Part shown: one piece after another, positions 8,052 through 16,833 of the stretch
How positions within the stretch are numbered: position 1 is the first letter of the stretch
Layout: every line of letters begins with the position of its first letter
Program-made: the position numbers and the translations under genes
Origin: Gammaproteobacteria bacterium
GTDB taxonomy: Bacteria > Pseudomonadota > Gammaproteobacteria > Steroidobacterales > GCA-2729495
Direction: 5' to 3'
DNA: 37,443 nucleotides
Assembly (NCBI GenBank): GCA_024277915.1
Contig: JAJRUG010000079.1
Span: 1 to 37,443, forward strand
Notes under the pieces: model-generated
The model's database searches: none
The model's input: the letters and a program-made list of their open reading frames with translations, nothing else
What the model was told of the DNA's origin: nothing

Positions 8052-8771
8052 CTACCAGGCTATTTTATCGCCGTTGTAACGAGTGAAACTGCCGGTGTCG
8101 TCTGGTGTTAATTCGGAAATGATTTTTCGCATTCCTTTCACACTGGTATTCGTTTCAATCGCATACTGAAAGTGTTTTTCCGAAATCATACGTGTGCGTG
8201 TAAAGCCGGGGCACAGCATTGCGACGATGATGTGCTGTTCTGCAAGCTCTTTGGCAACAATCGTCATTACCCGGTTCAGAGCTGATTTGCTTGAAGCATA
8301 GGCGATTCCCGGAATTGTCACCTCGGTGATTGATCCGACCGAGCTTGAGATGGAGATAATTTTTTTCTGTTTACTCGCGGCGACTTGCTCGACAAATGCC
8401 TCGGTCATTTTCAGTGGCCCGAAAGTGTTGGTATGCAGCACGTCATCCCATACCGAATAATCCATAGTGCCGAAATGTTGTCGTTCGAGATGATCATCAA
8501 GCGGGTAGGGCCCCACAATGCCGGCATTGTTCAGGAGAATATCGATAGGCTGGCCCCGGTAGCGCTTGGCAAGCTCATCAATCGCACCGTGGTCTTGCAC
8601 GTCAAGGCGTTCTACAACGATTTGAGGACTGTTTCCTGCCAGCGCAAGTAGCGCATCGGCTTTATCCGGTGTTCGGCAGCAGGCAATCACTGACCAGCCG
8701 GCGGCAGCATACTGATCGGTAAACTCAAGTCCGATTCCCTGGTTGGCACCGGTAATCAAAATAGTCGGCAT
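8052..8771 (-). CDS. Short-chain dehydrogenase/reductase (SDR)
   Basis: A 239-residue classical SDR with a Rossmann fold. Seen directly: the cofactor motif TGANQGIG at residues 8-15, LLNNAGIVG near 79, ISISSSVGS with the catalytic serine near 140, and YASSK with the catalytic Tyr and Lys near 154. It ends early, as in the CsgA/C-factor-like branch, and does not show a clear extra domain. The substrate is unknown. It is the last of a minus-strand group with a CoA-transferase 26 bases upstream, so it may act on the same pathway. Confidence 0.85.
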   Translation of the reverse strand: MPTILITGANQGIGLEFTDQYAAAGWSVIACCRTPDKADALLALAGNSPQIVVERLDVQDHGAIDELAKRYRGQPIDILLNNAGIVGPYPLDDHLERQHFGTMDYSVWDDVLHTNTFGPLKMTEAFVEQVAASKQKKIISISSSVGSITEVTIPGIAYASSKSALNRVMTIVAKELAEQHIIVAMLCPGFTRTRMISEKHFQYAIETNTSVKGMRKIISELTPDDTGSFTRYNGDKIAW

Positions 8772-8797
8772 ATTCCGGGTTCCAGTCTTATGAGCGG

Positions 8798-10006
8798 CTA
8801 TATTGCACCGTCGCTTTTCATTGCTTTCAGTGCTTCATCAGAGAAACCCAGCAGTGAGCTCAGCACTTCTTCATTGTGTGCGCCAAGTTCAGGGCCGGGC
8901 CAATCTGTTCGGCCAGGTGTATCGTTCATCAAAGGTCGCATAGCGGGGATAGTCAGTGCTTCACCATTGACCTGGACTTCTTCGAACAGGTTTCTGGCCT
9001 TGAAATGCTCGTCCTCGAGCATATCGGCAACACTGTTGATAGGGCCGGACGGAACAGCCGCATCTTCCATCACTGCCAATACGTCAGCTGAAGTACGGGA
9101 AGAGGTCCATTGCGTAATGGCTGCATCGATTTCCGGTTCATGTTCAACCCGACCGGCATTGTCGGAAAAGCGCTCATCTTCTGCCATATCGGGTCGTTTG
9201 ATGGCAAGCATCAATCGCTTGAATATCGAGTCGCCATTGCCCCCGATAATGACAAATTTATCATCCGTGCAGCGGTAGGTGTTGGTCGGAACGATTCCGG
9301 TCAGAGTCGATCCGGATGGCTCGCGAATGATATCTGCACCGTCGTACTCCGGGACAACTCCCTCCATCATATTAAATACAGATTCGTATATTGCCGCATC
9401 GATAACCTGTCCCTTGCTGTTCCCGCCCCGGTCACGATGAATGCAGGCCATCAGGATCCCGACCAGTGCGTGCATTCCTGTCAGTGTATCGCCGAGACTA
9501 AGGTTCGGACGTACCGGCGCTTCACCCGGAAAGCCATTGACGTAACGCAAGCCCCCGACTCCCTCGCATACGGATGCAAAGCCGGGGCGTGATGCATAGG
9601 GGCCCGTTTGTCCGTAGCCGGAAATACGCGCGTAGATCAAACCTGGATTATTGGCCTGGAGATCATCGGGACCAAGCCCCCATTTTTCCATTGTGCCCGG
9701 TCTGAAGTTTTCAATCAGCACATCTGATTTCGCTGCCAGCTGGCGCACGATATCCTGACCCTGCTCACTGCGCAGGTTGACGGTAATACTTTTTTTATTG
9801 CGCCCGAGGCTGTACCACCAAAGTGACGTGCCGTCTTTCAACACGCGCCATTTTCGTATCGGGTCTCCGGTATCCGGGGTTTCTACTTTAATCACCTCGG
9901 CACCGAAATATGCCAGCATGCTCCCGGTAAACGGCCCGGCTAACAATTGCCCGAGTTCCAGAACGCGAAACCCGTCGAGAGGGCGTTTTGTTGTTTTGAT
10001 ATTCAT
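8798..10006 (-). CDS. CaiB/BaiF family (class III) CoA-transferase
   Basis: A 402-residue enzyme moving CoA between carboxylic acids. The N-terminal RVLELGQLLAGPFTGSMLAYFGAEVIKVE pattern (residues 14-42, quoted in part), ENFRPGTMEKWGLG near 99 and the LSLGDTLTGMHA stretch are characteristic; Asp173 is the expected catalytic aspartate that forms the acyl anhydride. The length matches formyl-CoA or succinyl-CoA:dicarboxylate transferases (about 400), but the substrate cannot be assigned. It precedes the SDR gene by 26 bases and follows the methyltransferase by 46, on the same strand. Confidence 0.9.
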   Translation of the reverse strand: MNIKTTKRPLDGFRVLELGQLLAGPFTGSMLAYFGAEVIKVETPDTGDPIRKWRVLKDGTSLWWYSLGRNKKSITVNLRSEQGQDIVRQLAAKSDVLIENFRPGTMEKWGLGPDDLQANNPGLIYARISGYGQTGPYASRPGFASVCEGVGGLRYVNGFPGEAPVRPNLSLGDTLTGMHALVGILMACIHRDRGGNSKGQVIDAAIYESVFNMMEGVVPEYDGADIIREPSGSTLTGIVPTNTYRCTDDKFVIIGGNGDSIFKRLMLAIKRPDMAEDERFSDNAGRVEHEPEIDAAITQWTSSRTSADVLAVMEDAAVPSGPINSVADMLEDEHFKARNLFEEVQVNGEALTIPAMRPLMNDTPGRTDWPGPELGAHNEEVLSSLLGFSDEALKAMKSDGAI

Positions 10007-10052
10007 TCCAGAGTGTTTTTCTTGTTACTTTATTGGTTAATTGGAATTGTAG

Positions 10053-10664
10053 CTATGCCGGTCGGGCTTCACCAATATAATGGTAGGCGATAAAGCGCGG
10101 GCCATCCGAATAGCCAGCGTCAAGTTCACTGATTCTGAATCCTGCACCGGCAATCAGGTCATCCATCTTGCGAGTCGGGTCACAGCCGGCCAGACTTTTT
10201 AGTACAGGGGCCAGTCGTTTCTGCCACTTGACTACGTTTGCATCAGGCGCATGTCCGTGCTCCATGAACAACAGCCGCCCGTCAGGCCGAAGCACACGGC
10301 GCATTTCTGTTAATGCCTGTTCTATATCCGGAATCGAGCAGAGTGTCCAGGTGCTGACGACGGTATCGATGCTGTTGTCGGGTAACGGTATTTCCTCTGC
10401 CGAAGCAGTTAATACATCCACCGGGAAGTCTGCTTGCAGGGCAAGCGATTCTGATTGGCGGCAGAGCAATTCAAGTGGTTCGAGACCGTACAGCTTTTCA
10501 ACTGCGTTCGTGTACAAGGGAATGTTCAAGCCTGATCCAAGACCTACCTCGAGCACCTGCCCGGTGGCAAAAGGCGCAATGCGCGGACGTTTCTCGGTCA
10601 TCACCGAGTTTCGCATGCCACCACTGATCATTCGCGGCAAGATATGGCGGTGATAAAAACCCAT
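10053..10664 (-). CDS. Class I SAM-dependent methyltransferase, METTL7-like
   Basis: A 203-residue methyltransferase. Motif I, VLEVGLGSGLN, is at residues 38-48; the acidic motif II segment YGLEPLE follows near 59, and VVSTWTLCSIPDIEQAL near 105 is motif IV. The segment from FMEHGHAPDANVVKWQ through GCDPTRKM resembles the METTL7/thiol-methyltransferase branch (FMEH, then GC.LTR), which would suggest a small thiol or lipid-like substrate; this sub-family call is from memory. The gene starts three bases after the upstream ATPase stop, so the two are almost certainly co-transcribed. Confidence 0.75.
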   Translation of the reverse strand: MGFYHRHILPRMISGGMRNSVMTEKRPRIAPFATGQVLEVGLGSGLNIPLYTNAVEKLYGLEPLELLCRQSESLALQADFPVDVLTASAEEIPLPDNSIDTVVSTWTLCSIPDIEQALTEMRRVLRPDGRLLFMEHGHAPDANVVKWQKRLAPVLKSLAGCDPTRKMDDLIAGAGFRISELDAGYSDGPRFIAYHYIGEARPA

Positions 10665-10667
10665 TGG

Positions 10668-11513
10668 CTAGTTTTTCCTGTCGATTGCAGTAGCAACCAT
10701 CTCAAGAAAATCAGCTTCGTTGCTGATGTTTTCAATTGCTCGCGCGTCGATGGTATAGCCCCAGGAATCGGCGATAGACTGGTAGAGTGGCTTGCGATGA
10801 GCAAGCAACTCGGGGAAAATCCACTGTGAGAACCGGTCGGGCTCAATATCGTCAGTAGAGGCCAGGTTCTCGGCTGCCAGATATTCTTCAAGCTTGCGCC
10901 CAAGAAACTCTCTGTCGAAATATAGTGGTTTGGGGTTGGATACAGCCCGTTGAATCAATTGATCTTCCATGTCTGATGGAGCGCGAATGTACAGAATCAG
11001 CGTGTTATCGACCAGTACATTCAGTGCCTCTTCATAGCCCAGCTCACAGATGCTACCGCCCGCATCATTGATAAAGTGGTCATACCCGTATATCTCACGC
11101 GACTTGGCGATGAAGCTGGCTACATCGCGCATTGTTGCAGCTTCCGCATCCCTGTGCAGTTGTTGGCGCCTGGTAAACTCCTCCATAGATAACCCACCCA
11201 GATCAGGATTGCCCAGTTTGCCCAGAAAAGTCGATACGGGATCCAGGTTATGTACACTGATATTGCTGGCGATATAGATGGAGTCACTGCGCAACAAATC
11301 GCGTAGAAACCCGACTTTCATTGCCTGTTGCTTGATGTTATCCAGAATAGGCTCTTCAAGGTACTTGGTACCAATCCGGTAATCACCGGAAAAGTGAAAC
11401 CAGCTGGTCTTTGGTAATGCATTGGAGAGCATTGTTTTGCCGACACCCGACATACCCAGCAGTGAAATTGCCTTTTTCGGCCAGTTCAAAAATTCTTTTC
11501 GGGACATTTGCAT
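10668..11513 (-). CDS. Uncharacterised P-loop ATPase/kinase-like protein
   Basis: A protein of about 281 residues with a Walker A motif GMSGVGKT at residues 20-27 of the chosen start. Other visible segments are SGDYRIGTKYLEEPI, NISVHNLDPVS, and FINDAGGSICELGYEE near 165, which may hold a Walker B-like acidic strand. The layout suggests a small kinase or zeta-like nucleotide-binding fold, but no function can be named. Three starts are possible: TTG at 11549, ATG at 11513 and ATG at 11507; the ATG at 11513 is preferred. It is followed after three bases by a methyltransferase. The 269-base gap upstream is AT-rich in its middle and contains no recognisable gene. Confidence 0.6.
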   Translation of the reverse strand: MQMSRKEFLNWPKKAISLLGMSGVGKTMLSNALPKTSWFHFSGDYRIGTKYLEEPILDNIKQQAMKVGFLRDLLRSDSIYIASNISVHNLDPVSTFLGKLGNPDLGGLSMEEFTRRQQLHRDAEAATMRDVASFIAKSREIYGYDHFINDAGGSICELGYEEALNVLVDNTLILYIRAPSDMEDQLIQRAVSNPKPLYFDREFLGRKLEEYLAAENLASTDDIEPDRFSQWIFPELLAHRKPLYQSIADSWGYTIDARAIENISNEADFLEMVATAIDRKN

Positions 11514-11782
11514 GGCAGGGATTGTTGCTTTCCCGCTTCGCGCATGCAAGCCGGGTAGCCAGATCGTTCACGATCCGGGTGCCCTGCGGGTTGGCGATTT
11601 TGATTACCGGTAAGTTTTGGTGCAGGTCTCGACCAGCGTGGGTTGAAAACCATGAGTCAAGTTTCGTAATACTGAGAATTATTTATTTGAATATATATCA
11701 AAATCTTATTTGCTATATCTAATGCAGAATATAGATACAAGTCTGTGATCGTGATGCTAAATCGACCACTGAGCACAACCGC

Positions 11783-12790
11783 CTATAACCCTGCCAGTTT
11801 TCGATGCAGGTCCAGAGCTTCGGTGCTGGGTCGTTGTCCCTCTTCTTTGGGATAGCGCAATGGGCGCCCCGCAAGCAGCCGGTAACTGGTGTCCATCAGC
11901 TCATCCGCCATGATGATAGACATGGTACGCGTATCGATTGCGATTTTACCCATATCAAACAACGCGTGCAGATCACTTCTGAGCAATATGCCGTTGGTCG
12001 CATCATGCGTGTACTTGCCACGATAGGGCACGATATAAGCAGCCTCCAGCGTGTCTACAGCATTAAAATTCGAGATCGCGCAGCGAGCTTCATAAGCAGT
12101 CAGCAATGCTTGCCTCAGAGCGGGGTGCCCCCGTCTTTTGATCAGATCTTCAATGATCTTGGTTCGACCTTCCTTGCTGCTCTGCGGGTCGAACATCTGC
12201 AAACGAGACAGCTCCTGCTCGGAAAGCTGGATCATTCCACTCATGTCGAGAATTGGCCCGCCAGCGGCAGTATTCAGGAGCCGTTTTCTGGCAAAGCGTT
12301 CCAGCGTACCGAATTCCGTGTTGATATGGTTCGAGACTGTCTCATCAATTTGCTGAAACTCTTGATAAGACGTGGGTAGATGATCTGCCAGGTCTTCATA
12401 GGGGAGACCAATGGTGATGGGCTCGGAAAGGAAAAACATGTATTCGCGCAGGTCTTCATCCGGTGTATCGTCACCCCAGATTTCCTTGGCTGCGCTTGAG
12501 TTCTCATAACGGCCAAGCACCTTTGCATAGTGACGATATGAGCCTTTATAACCGATCAGCAGCAGGTCTCCGACACCGGCTACAAACCAGTTCTGCACGT
12601 TCTCCGGGCTCGATTTCAACCCCCAGGCGTAGAAACCGCGCCCGCGTCGTTCGATGTCAATCAATTCGGGATAGGTTGCATCACTGAAATTGCTGATGAT
12701 GGCCTGACGTTCGACCGGTCTGAGCACCGATTTCTCGAAATCGGTACGATCACGGGCGTTATCTACAGTGGCTACGAATATTTTTGGCAC
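11783..12790 (-). CDS. HNH-domain protein with N-terminal PUA/EVE-like region; first HNH His replaced
   Basis: A protein of about 335 residues. The C-terminal domain (about 225-290) matches the HNH_2 pattern: RCAISNFNAVDTLEAAYIVPY, then NGILLRSDLHALFD. The usual AAHI.PY is AAYIVPY here, so the first, normally catalytic, histidine is Tyr252 (TAT at 12035-12037); the Asn and final His are kept. The N-terminal part (GVGDLLLIGYKGSYRHYAKVLG) resembles a PUA/EVE-like reader, as in modification-dependent EVE-HNH restriction enzymes; this is tentative. No methyltransferase partner adjoins. The GTG at 12790 is preferred because AGGG lies nine bases upstream; a TTG at 12799 is possible. It could be a lone type IV-like nuclease or an inactive relative. 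Confidence 0.7.
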   Translation of the reverse strand: MPKIFVATVDNARDRTDFEKSVLRPVERQAIISNFSDATYPELIDIERRGRGFYAWGLKSSPENVQNWFVAGVGDLLLIGYKGSYRHYAKVLGRYENSSAAKEIWGDDTPDEDLREYMFFLSEPITIGLPYEDLADHLPTSYQEFQQIDETVSNHINTEFGTLERFARKRLLNTAAGGPILDMSGMIQLSEQELSRLQMFDPQSSKEGRTKIIEDLIKRRGHPALRQALLTAYEARCAISNFNAVDTLEAAYIVPYRGKYTHDATNGILLRSDLHALFDMGKIAIDTRTMSIIMADELMDTSYRLLAGRPLRYPKEEGQRPSTEALDLHRKLAGL

Positions 12791-12838
12791 TAATACCAAC
12801 CCTGTTTGACGGCCAACTGCCTTGATACGATCAGATTA

Positions 12839-12866
12839 TTGATAGGTCTCGCCGGTTTTGCAATAT
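12839..12866 (+). promoter_or_regulatory. Candidate promoter for thrA
   Basis: TTGATA (12839-12844) and CAATAT (12861-12866), each matching four or more positions of the sigma-70 hexamers, are 16 bases apart in the divergent gap between the HNH gene and thrA. The leader would be about 135 bases. No threonine/isoleucine-rich attenuator peptide was found in it. Confidence 0.3.
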
Positions 12867-13007
12867 TTTCGTGTAGATTCGGACTGCTAGTGTTCGCATT
12901 ATGCGGAACAGGTATCATACCCAGCTTTGCCGGTGTCCGTTCCACGCTGCTGAGGTGTGACAAAAGGTGATCGGTGCTGGATAAAGAGAACGACCCGCGT
13001 GACATTG

Positions 13008-15494
13008 ATGGCAAAGTCTGACTGGAAGGTACATAAATTCGGCGGTAGCAGCCTGGCGGATGCGGACTGTTTTCGGCGTGTTGCTGCAATTTTGCTCGAA
13101 GATCAGGCACCCCGGCAAGCAGTTGTTGTTTCAGCCATGGGTCAAATGACCGATGCGCTTCTGGGGCTGGTCACAGCGGCTGAGGGGAACCAGCAGGAGA
13201 TCGAGCCGGGTCTGGAAGCCATCCGGTCGCGGTACCAGGCAACCGTCAATGCGCTGATGGACAGCGAAAAGTCCATCGCCCGGGTCCTGGATGTATTCGA
13301 GACCGAGTTGTCCGATGCGGCGGATCTGTTGCAGGCCATTTCCCTGGTACGCGTCGCCCCGGATCGCAGTCGTGATCTTGTGGCAGGGTATGGAGAGCTG
13401 TGGTCAACCCGGCTGCTGGGTTGTTTTCTTGAACAGCAGTGCGGCGAGAATGGCAGGCCGATCAAGTGGGTTGACGCCCGTACTATTCTTGTTATAGACC
13501 GTGATGAGATGGGGCCGGCGGTTTGCTGGGAGGAATCCGGACAAAATGCGGCAAACTATTTCAGGGATGATACTGTCGGAATCGTTGTGATGACCGGCTA
13601 CATCGCTTCTGATCCCGGAGGCTTGCATACAACCCTGGGGCGAAACGGCAGCGATTTTTCCGCTTCTATTCTTGCGGCACTGCTGAATGCCGAAAGCATT
13701 ACTATCTGGACTGACGTAGATGGCGTGATGAGTGCCGATCCCAACCGCGTGCCTGATGCCACGGTCATCGAGCAGCTCTCTTACAACGAGGCGATGGAGC
13801 TTGCCTATTTCGGGGCCAAGGTAATCCACCCCCAGACTATGGCGCCGGCGATTAGCCACACGATTCCCATCTATATTCGCAATACTTTCAATACCAATGC
13901 GGGAGGTTCACGGATTGGTTCATTCGAACTATCCGATCAGAAAATCAAAGGTATCACTACCGTCGATGATGTCGCTCTTCTCAATCTGGAAGGTGCGGGG
14001 ATGATTGGTGTGCCCGGCACTGCCGATCGCTTGTTCAGCGCTTTAAGAACCGCCGGTATTTCGGTCATCCTGATTTCACAGGCCAGTTCCGAACATTCGA
14101 TTTGTTTTGCCGTACCCAGTAGCGATGCCGGGCGAGCTGAGGATGCGATCACCCAGGCATTTTCAACCGAGCTGGAACAGGGACAGATTCAAAGTATTGG
14201 TGCCAACTTGCAGTGCAGTATCGTTGCAGTAGTTGGAGATGGCATGGCAGGGTTGCCGGGTGTGGCCGCCAGATTCTTCAATACCTTGAGCAATGCCGGT
14301 ATTAATATCAGAGCCATTGCACAAGGCTCATCCGAGCGCAATATTTCCGCGGTAGTCGAGCGAAAAGATGTAACACGTGCGCTACGTGCAGCTCATTCCG
14401 GTTTCTACCTGTCAGCCAGCACAATTTCGGTGGGGCTCATCGGGCCGGGGCATGTCGGCAGTGTGCTGCTCAGCCAGATGGCGCAGCAGATGAGCCGCCT
14501 GCAAGATGAATTCAGCCTGGACTTCAGAATACGGGGTATTGCCACATCATCACGCATGCTGCTCGCTGACAAAAGAGTTGATCTTGAAAACTGGCGCAGT
14601 TTGCTTGATGAGTACGGCGAACCGCTTGACTGGGAGCGGTTTGCAGAACATGTCAATGCTGACCATCTGCCGCATGCCGTCATGGTGGATTGTTCTGCCA
14701 GTGAACAGGTAGCGAGCCGTTATCTCGACTGGTTTCGCTCCGGTATTCATGTCGTTACGCCCAATAAGAAAGCCCATAGCGGTTCACTGGAGTTTTACGA
14801 TCAGCTCTATGCGGAACGGCGGCAACATGGTGCTTATTTTCTATATGAAACTACTGTAGGTGCGGCCCTGCCTGTCATAGATACGCTGCGCCATCTTCGT
14901 GAAACCGGCGATGTGCTTGAGTGTATTGATGGCATTTTTTCGGGAACGCTTGCATATCTGTTTAATGTTTTTGACGGGAGCACGCCATTTTCCACAATTG
15001 TCAGTGAAGCCAGGGACAGCGGCTACACCGAGCCTGATCCCCGGGACGATCTGTCTGGTATGGACGTTGCCCGAAAGCTCATCATACTGGGCCGAGAGAT
15101 GGGCATGCGACTGAGCCTCGAAGACCTGGAGATTGAAAGCCTGGTCCCGGAGAAACTTCAGGATGGAGCGATTGAGGATTTTCTGGTGGACTTGGCCGCT
15201 TACGATGAACAAATGCTGGATCGCTGGCAGGCCGCAGATGACAACGGTAACGTGCTGCGTTACGTCGGCCGACTGGACAGCACTGGTGGCGGTACCGTAC
15301 GGCTGGAAGCGTTACCGGCAAATCATATATTTGCAAACATGAACCTGACCGATAACATCGTCCGTTTTGCTTCACAGCGTTACAATGAGAATGCACTGGT
15401 CGTCCAGGGGCCTGGTGCCGGCCCGGAGGTGACGGCTTCTGGTGTATTCGCCGATCTGCTCCGACTGGCAGCCTATCTTGGTGCATCCCGGTGA
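13008..15494 (+). CDS. thrA: Bifunctional aspartokinase / homoserine dehydrogenase
   Basis: A fused enzyme of about 828 residues covering the first and third steps from aspartate to homoserine. The kinase domain starts with KVHKFGGSSLADADCF (residues 6-21) and contains TLGRNGSDFSASILAALL and WTDVDGVMSADPNRV. Two ACT domains (about 310-460) for allosteric control follow, with LNLEGAGMIGVPGTADRLF. The homoserine dehydrogenase half begins at SVGLIGPGHVGS near 473 and includes VTPNKKAHSG, YETTVGAALPVI and GIFSGTLAYLFN. The start is the ATG at 13008; in-frame GTGs at 12999 and 12957 are possible, the first having AGAGA nine bases upstream. Threonine synthase follows 34 bases downstream without homoserine kinase between. 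ThrA is preferred over MetL from the threonine context. Confidence 0.93.
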   Translation: MAKSDWKVHKFGGSSLADADCFRRVAAILLEDQAPRQAVVVSAMGQMTDALLGLVTAAEGNQQEIEPGLEAIRSRYQATVNALMDSEKSIARVLDVFETELSDAADLLQAISLVRVAPDRSRDLVAGYGELWSTRLLGCFLEQQCGENGRPIKWVDARTILVIDRDEMGPAVCWEESGQNAANYFRDDTVGIVVMTGYIASDPGGLHTTLGRNGSDFSASILAALLNAESITIWTDVDGVMSADPNRVPDATVIEQLSYNEAMELAYFGAKVIHPQTMAPAISHTIPIYIRNTFNTNAGGSRIGSFELSDQKIKGITTVDDVALLNLEGAGMIGVPGTADRLFSALRTAGISVILISQASSEHSICFAVPSSDAGRAEDAITQAFSTELEQGQIQSIGANLQCSIVAVVGDGMAGLPGVAARFFNTLSNAGINIRAIAQGSSERNISAVVERKDVTRALRAAHSGFYLSASTISVGLIGPGHVGSVLLSQMAQQMSRLQDEFSLDFRIRGIATSSRMLLADKRVDLENWRSLLDEYGEPLDWERFAEHVNADHLPHAVMVDCSASEQVASRYLDWFRSGIHVVTPNKKAHSGSLEFYDQLYAERRQHGAYFLYETTVGAALPVIDTLRHLRETGDVLECIDGIFSGTLAYLFNVFDGSTPFSTIVSEARDSGYTEPDPRDDLSGMDVARKLIILGREMGMRLSLEDLEIESLVPEKLQDGAIEDFLVDLAAYDEQMLDRWQAADDNGNVLRYVGRLDSTGGGTVRLEALPANHIFANMNLTDNIVRFASQRYNENALVVQGPGAGPEVTASGVFADLLRLAAYLGASR

Positions 15495-15528
15495 AAGTGA
15501 AGCAGACGGCGGAGCAGGCAGCTGACTA

Positions 15529-16830
15529 ATGAAATTCATCAGCACCCGAAAGAGCCTTGCTGTCGGCATTGAGGATGCCATCATGAGTGGTACAGCGCCT
15601 GATGGCGGGTTGTACGTGCCCGAACTCCTGCCGGAACGTCATATCGATGAGTTCCGGTCTGCTGACAGCTTCCACGAGATTGCCGCGCTCTGGCTGCAAC
15701 CATTTTTCGCCGACTCTGTGCTGGAACCGGAGCTGGCAGCCATTTGCAGTGATGCGCTGAATTTTCCAATACCCGTGACCTCGCTGGAGCAGGGCGATAC
15801 ACCTCTTTCAGTACTGGAGCTTTTTCATGGTCCGACCGCTGCGTTCAAGGATGTGGGTGCACGATTCCTTGCGGCAACCATGGTCAGGATCATCGAGTCC
15901 GGAAAATCCTGCTCCGCTTCAATAACAATTATTGTTGCAACTTCCGGCGATACTGGAGCAGCAGTTGCTGCTGCATTTCATCGTCGTCCGGGTGTGCGTG
16001 TTGTGGTGCTGTTGCCTGATGGACGAGTGTCGCCACGTCAGCAGCATCAGCGGACTTGCTGGGGTGACAATATCATCTCCCTGGCAGTGAGCGGTGAGTT
16101 CGATGACTGCCAGCGGCTGGCCAAGGAAGCCTTTGCAGATTGCAAGTTGAACGAAGCTCACCATCTTTGCTCGGCCAATAGCATCAACGTTGGTCGACTG
16201 CTGCCTCAATCTGCATATTATGCAGCAGCAAGCATCCGGCACTTCCGGGCTACCGGAGAAAAGACCAGTTTCGTTATTCCTACCGGGAATCTGGGCAACG
16301 GGCTTGCCTGTGTCTGGGCCAGACGGATGGGTATGCCGATCGGTGACATCGTGTTTGCAACCAATGCGAATACGACGATCCCTGACTACCTTTTGAATGG
16401 CGAGTGGGTGCCTCGCTCCAGTGTTGCAACGCTGGCGTCAGCGATGGACGTAGGTGACCCGAGCAATATGGAGCGTTTGCAATTGTTGAATACTGATGTA
16501 GATCAGATGCGTCAGGAATTCAGCGCCGTGACGGTGAGTGATGAGACGATCAAAGCGACAATTGCTGATGAATATCAGCGCCATGAAATTGCGTGGTGTC
16601 CTCATACCGCTACGGGTTTTCATGCATACCGGATGCTGCCTGAAAGCCGACGCCGGAATAATCATTGGGTTGTTGTGGCGACAGCCCATGCTGCAAAATT
16701 CGATACCATTGTGGAGCCCCTTCTTGGTACGTCAATTGCCGCTCCTGCGGAGCTGGCTGAACTGCTGACATGGCCTTCACAGTATGAAACAATTTCTGCG
16801 TCCCTTGATGAAATTGCCAGCCGTTTATAG
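15529..16830 (+). CDS. thrC: Threonine synthase
   Basis: A 433-residue PLP enzyme converting O-phosphohomoserine to threonine. The N-terminal STRKSLAVGIEDAIMSGTAP and DGGLYVPE are standard for the gammaproteobacterial type. The PLP lysine is K107 in FHGPTAAFKDVG, and ATSGDTGAAVAAAF near 145 binds the phosphate of the substrate or cofactor. FVIPTGNLGNG near 245 is also conserved. The length fits the E. coli type (about 428). It lies directly after the fused thrA. In E. coli and Xanthomonas thrB sits between these two genes; here there is no room for it. Confidence 0.95.
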   Translation: MKFISTRKSLAVGIEDAIMSGTAPDGGLYVPELLPERHIDEFRSADSFHEIAALWLQPFFADSVLEPELAAICSDALNFPIPVTSLEQGDTPLSVLELFHGPTAAFKDVGARFLAATMVRIIESGKSCSASITIIVATSGDTGAAVAAAFHRRPGVRVVVLLPDGRVSPRQQHQRTCWGDNIISLAVSGEFDDCQRLAKEAFADCKLNEAHHLCSANSINVGRLLPQSAYYAAASIRHFRATGEKTSFVIPTGNLGNGLACVWARRMGMPIGDIVFATNANTTIPDYLLNGEWVPRSSVATLASAMDVGDPSNMERLQLLNTDVDQMRQEFSAVTVSDETIKATIADEYQRHEIAWCPHTATGFHAYRMLPESRRRNNHWVVVATAHAAKFDTIVEPLLGTSIAAPAELAELLTWPSQYETISASLDEIASRL

Positions 16831-16833
16831 GCT

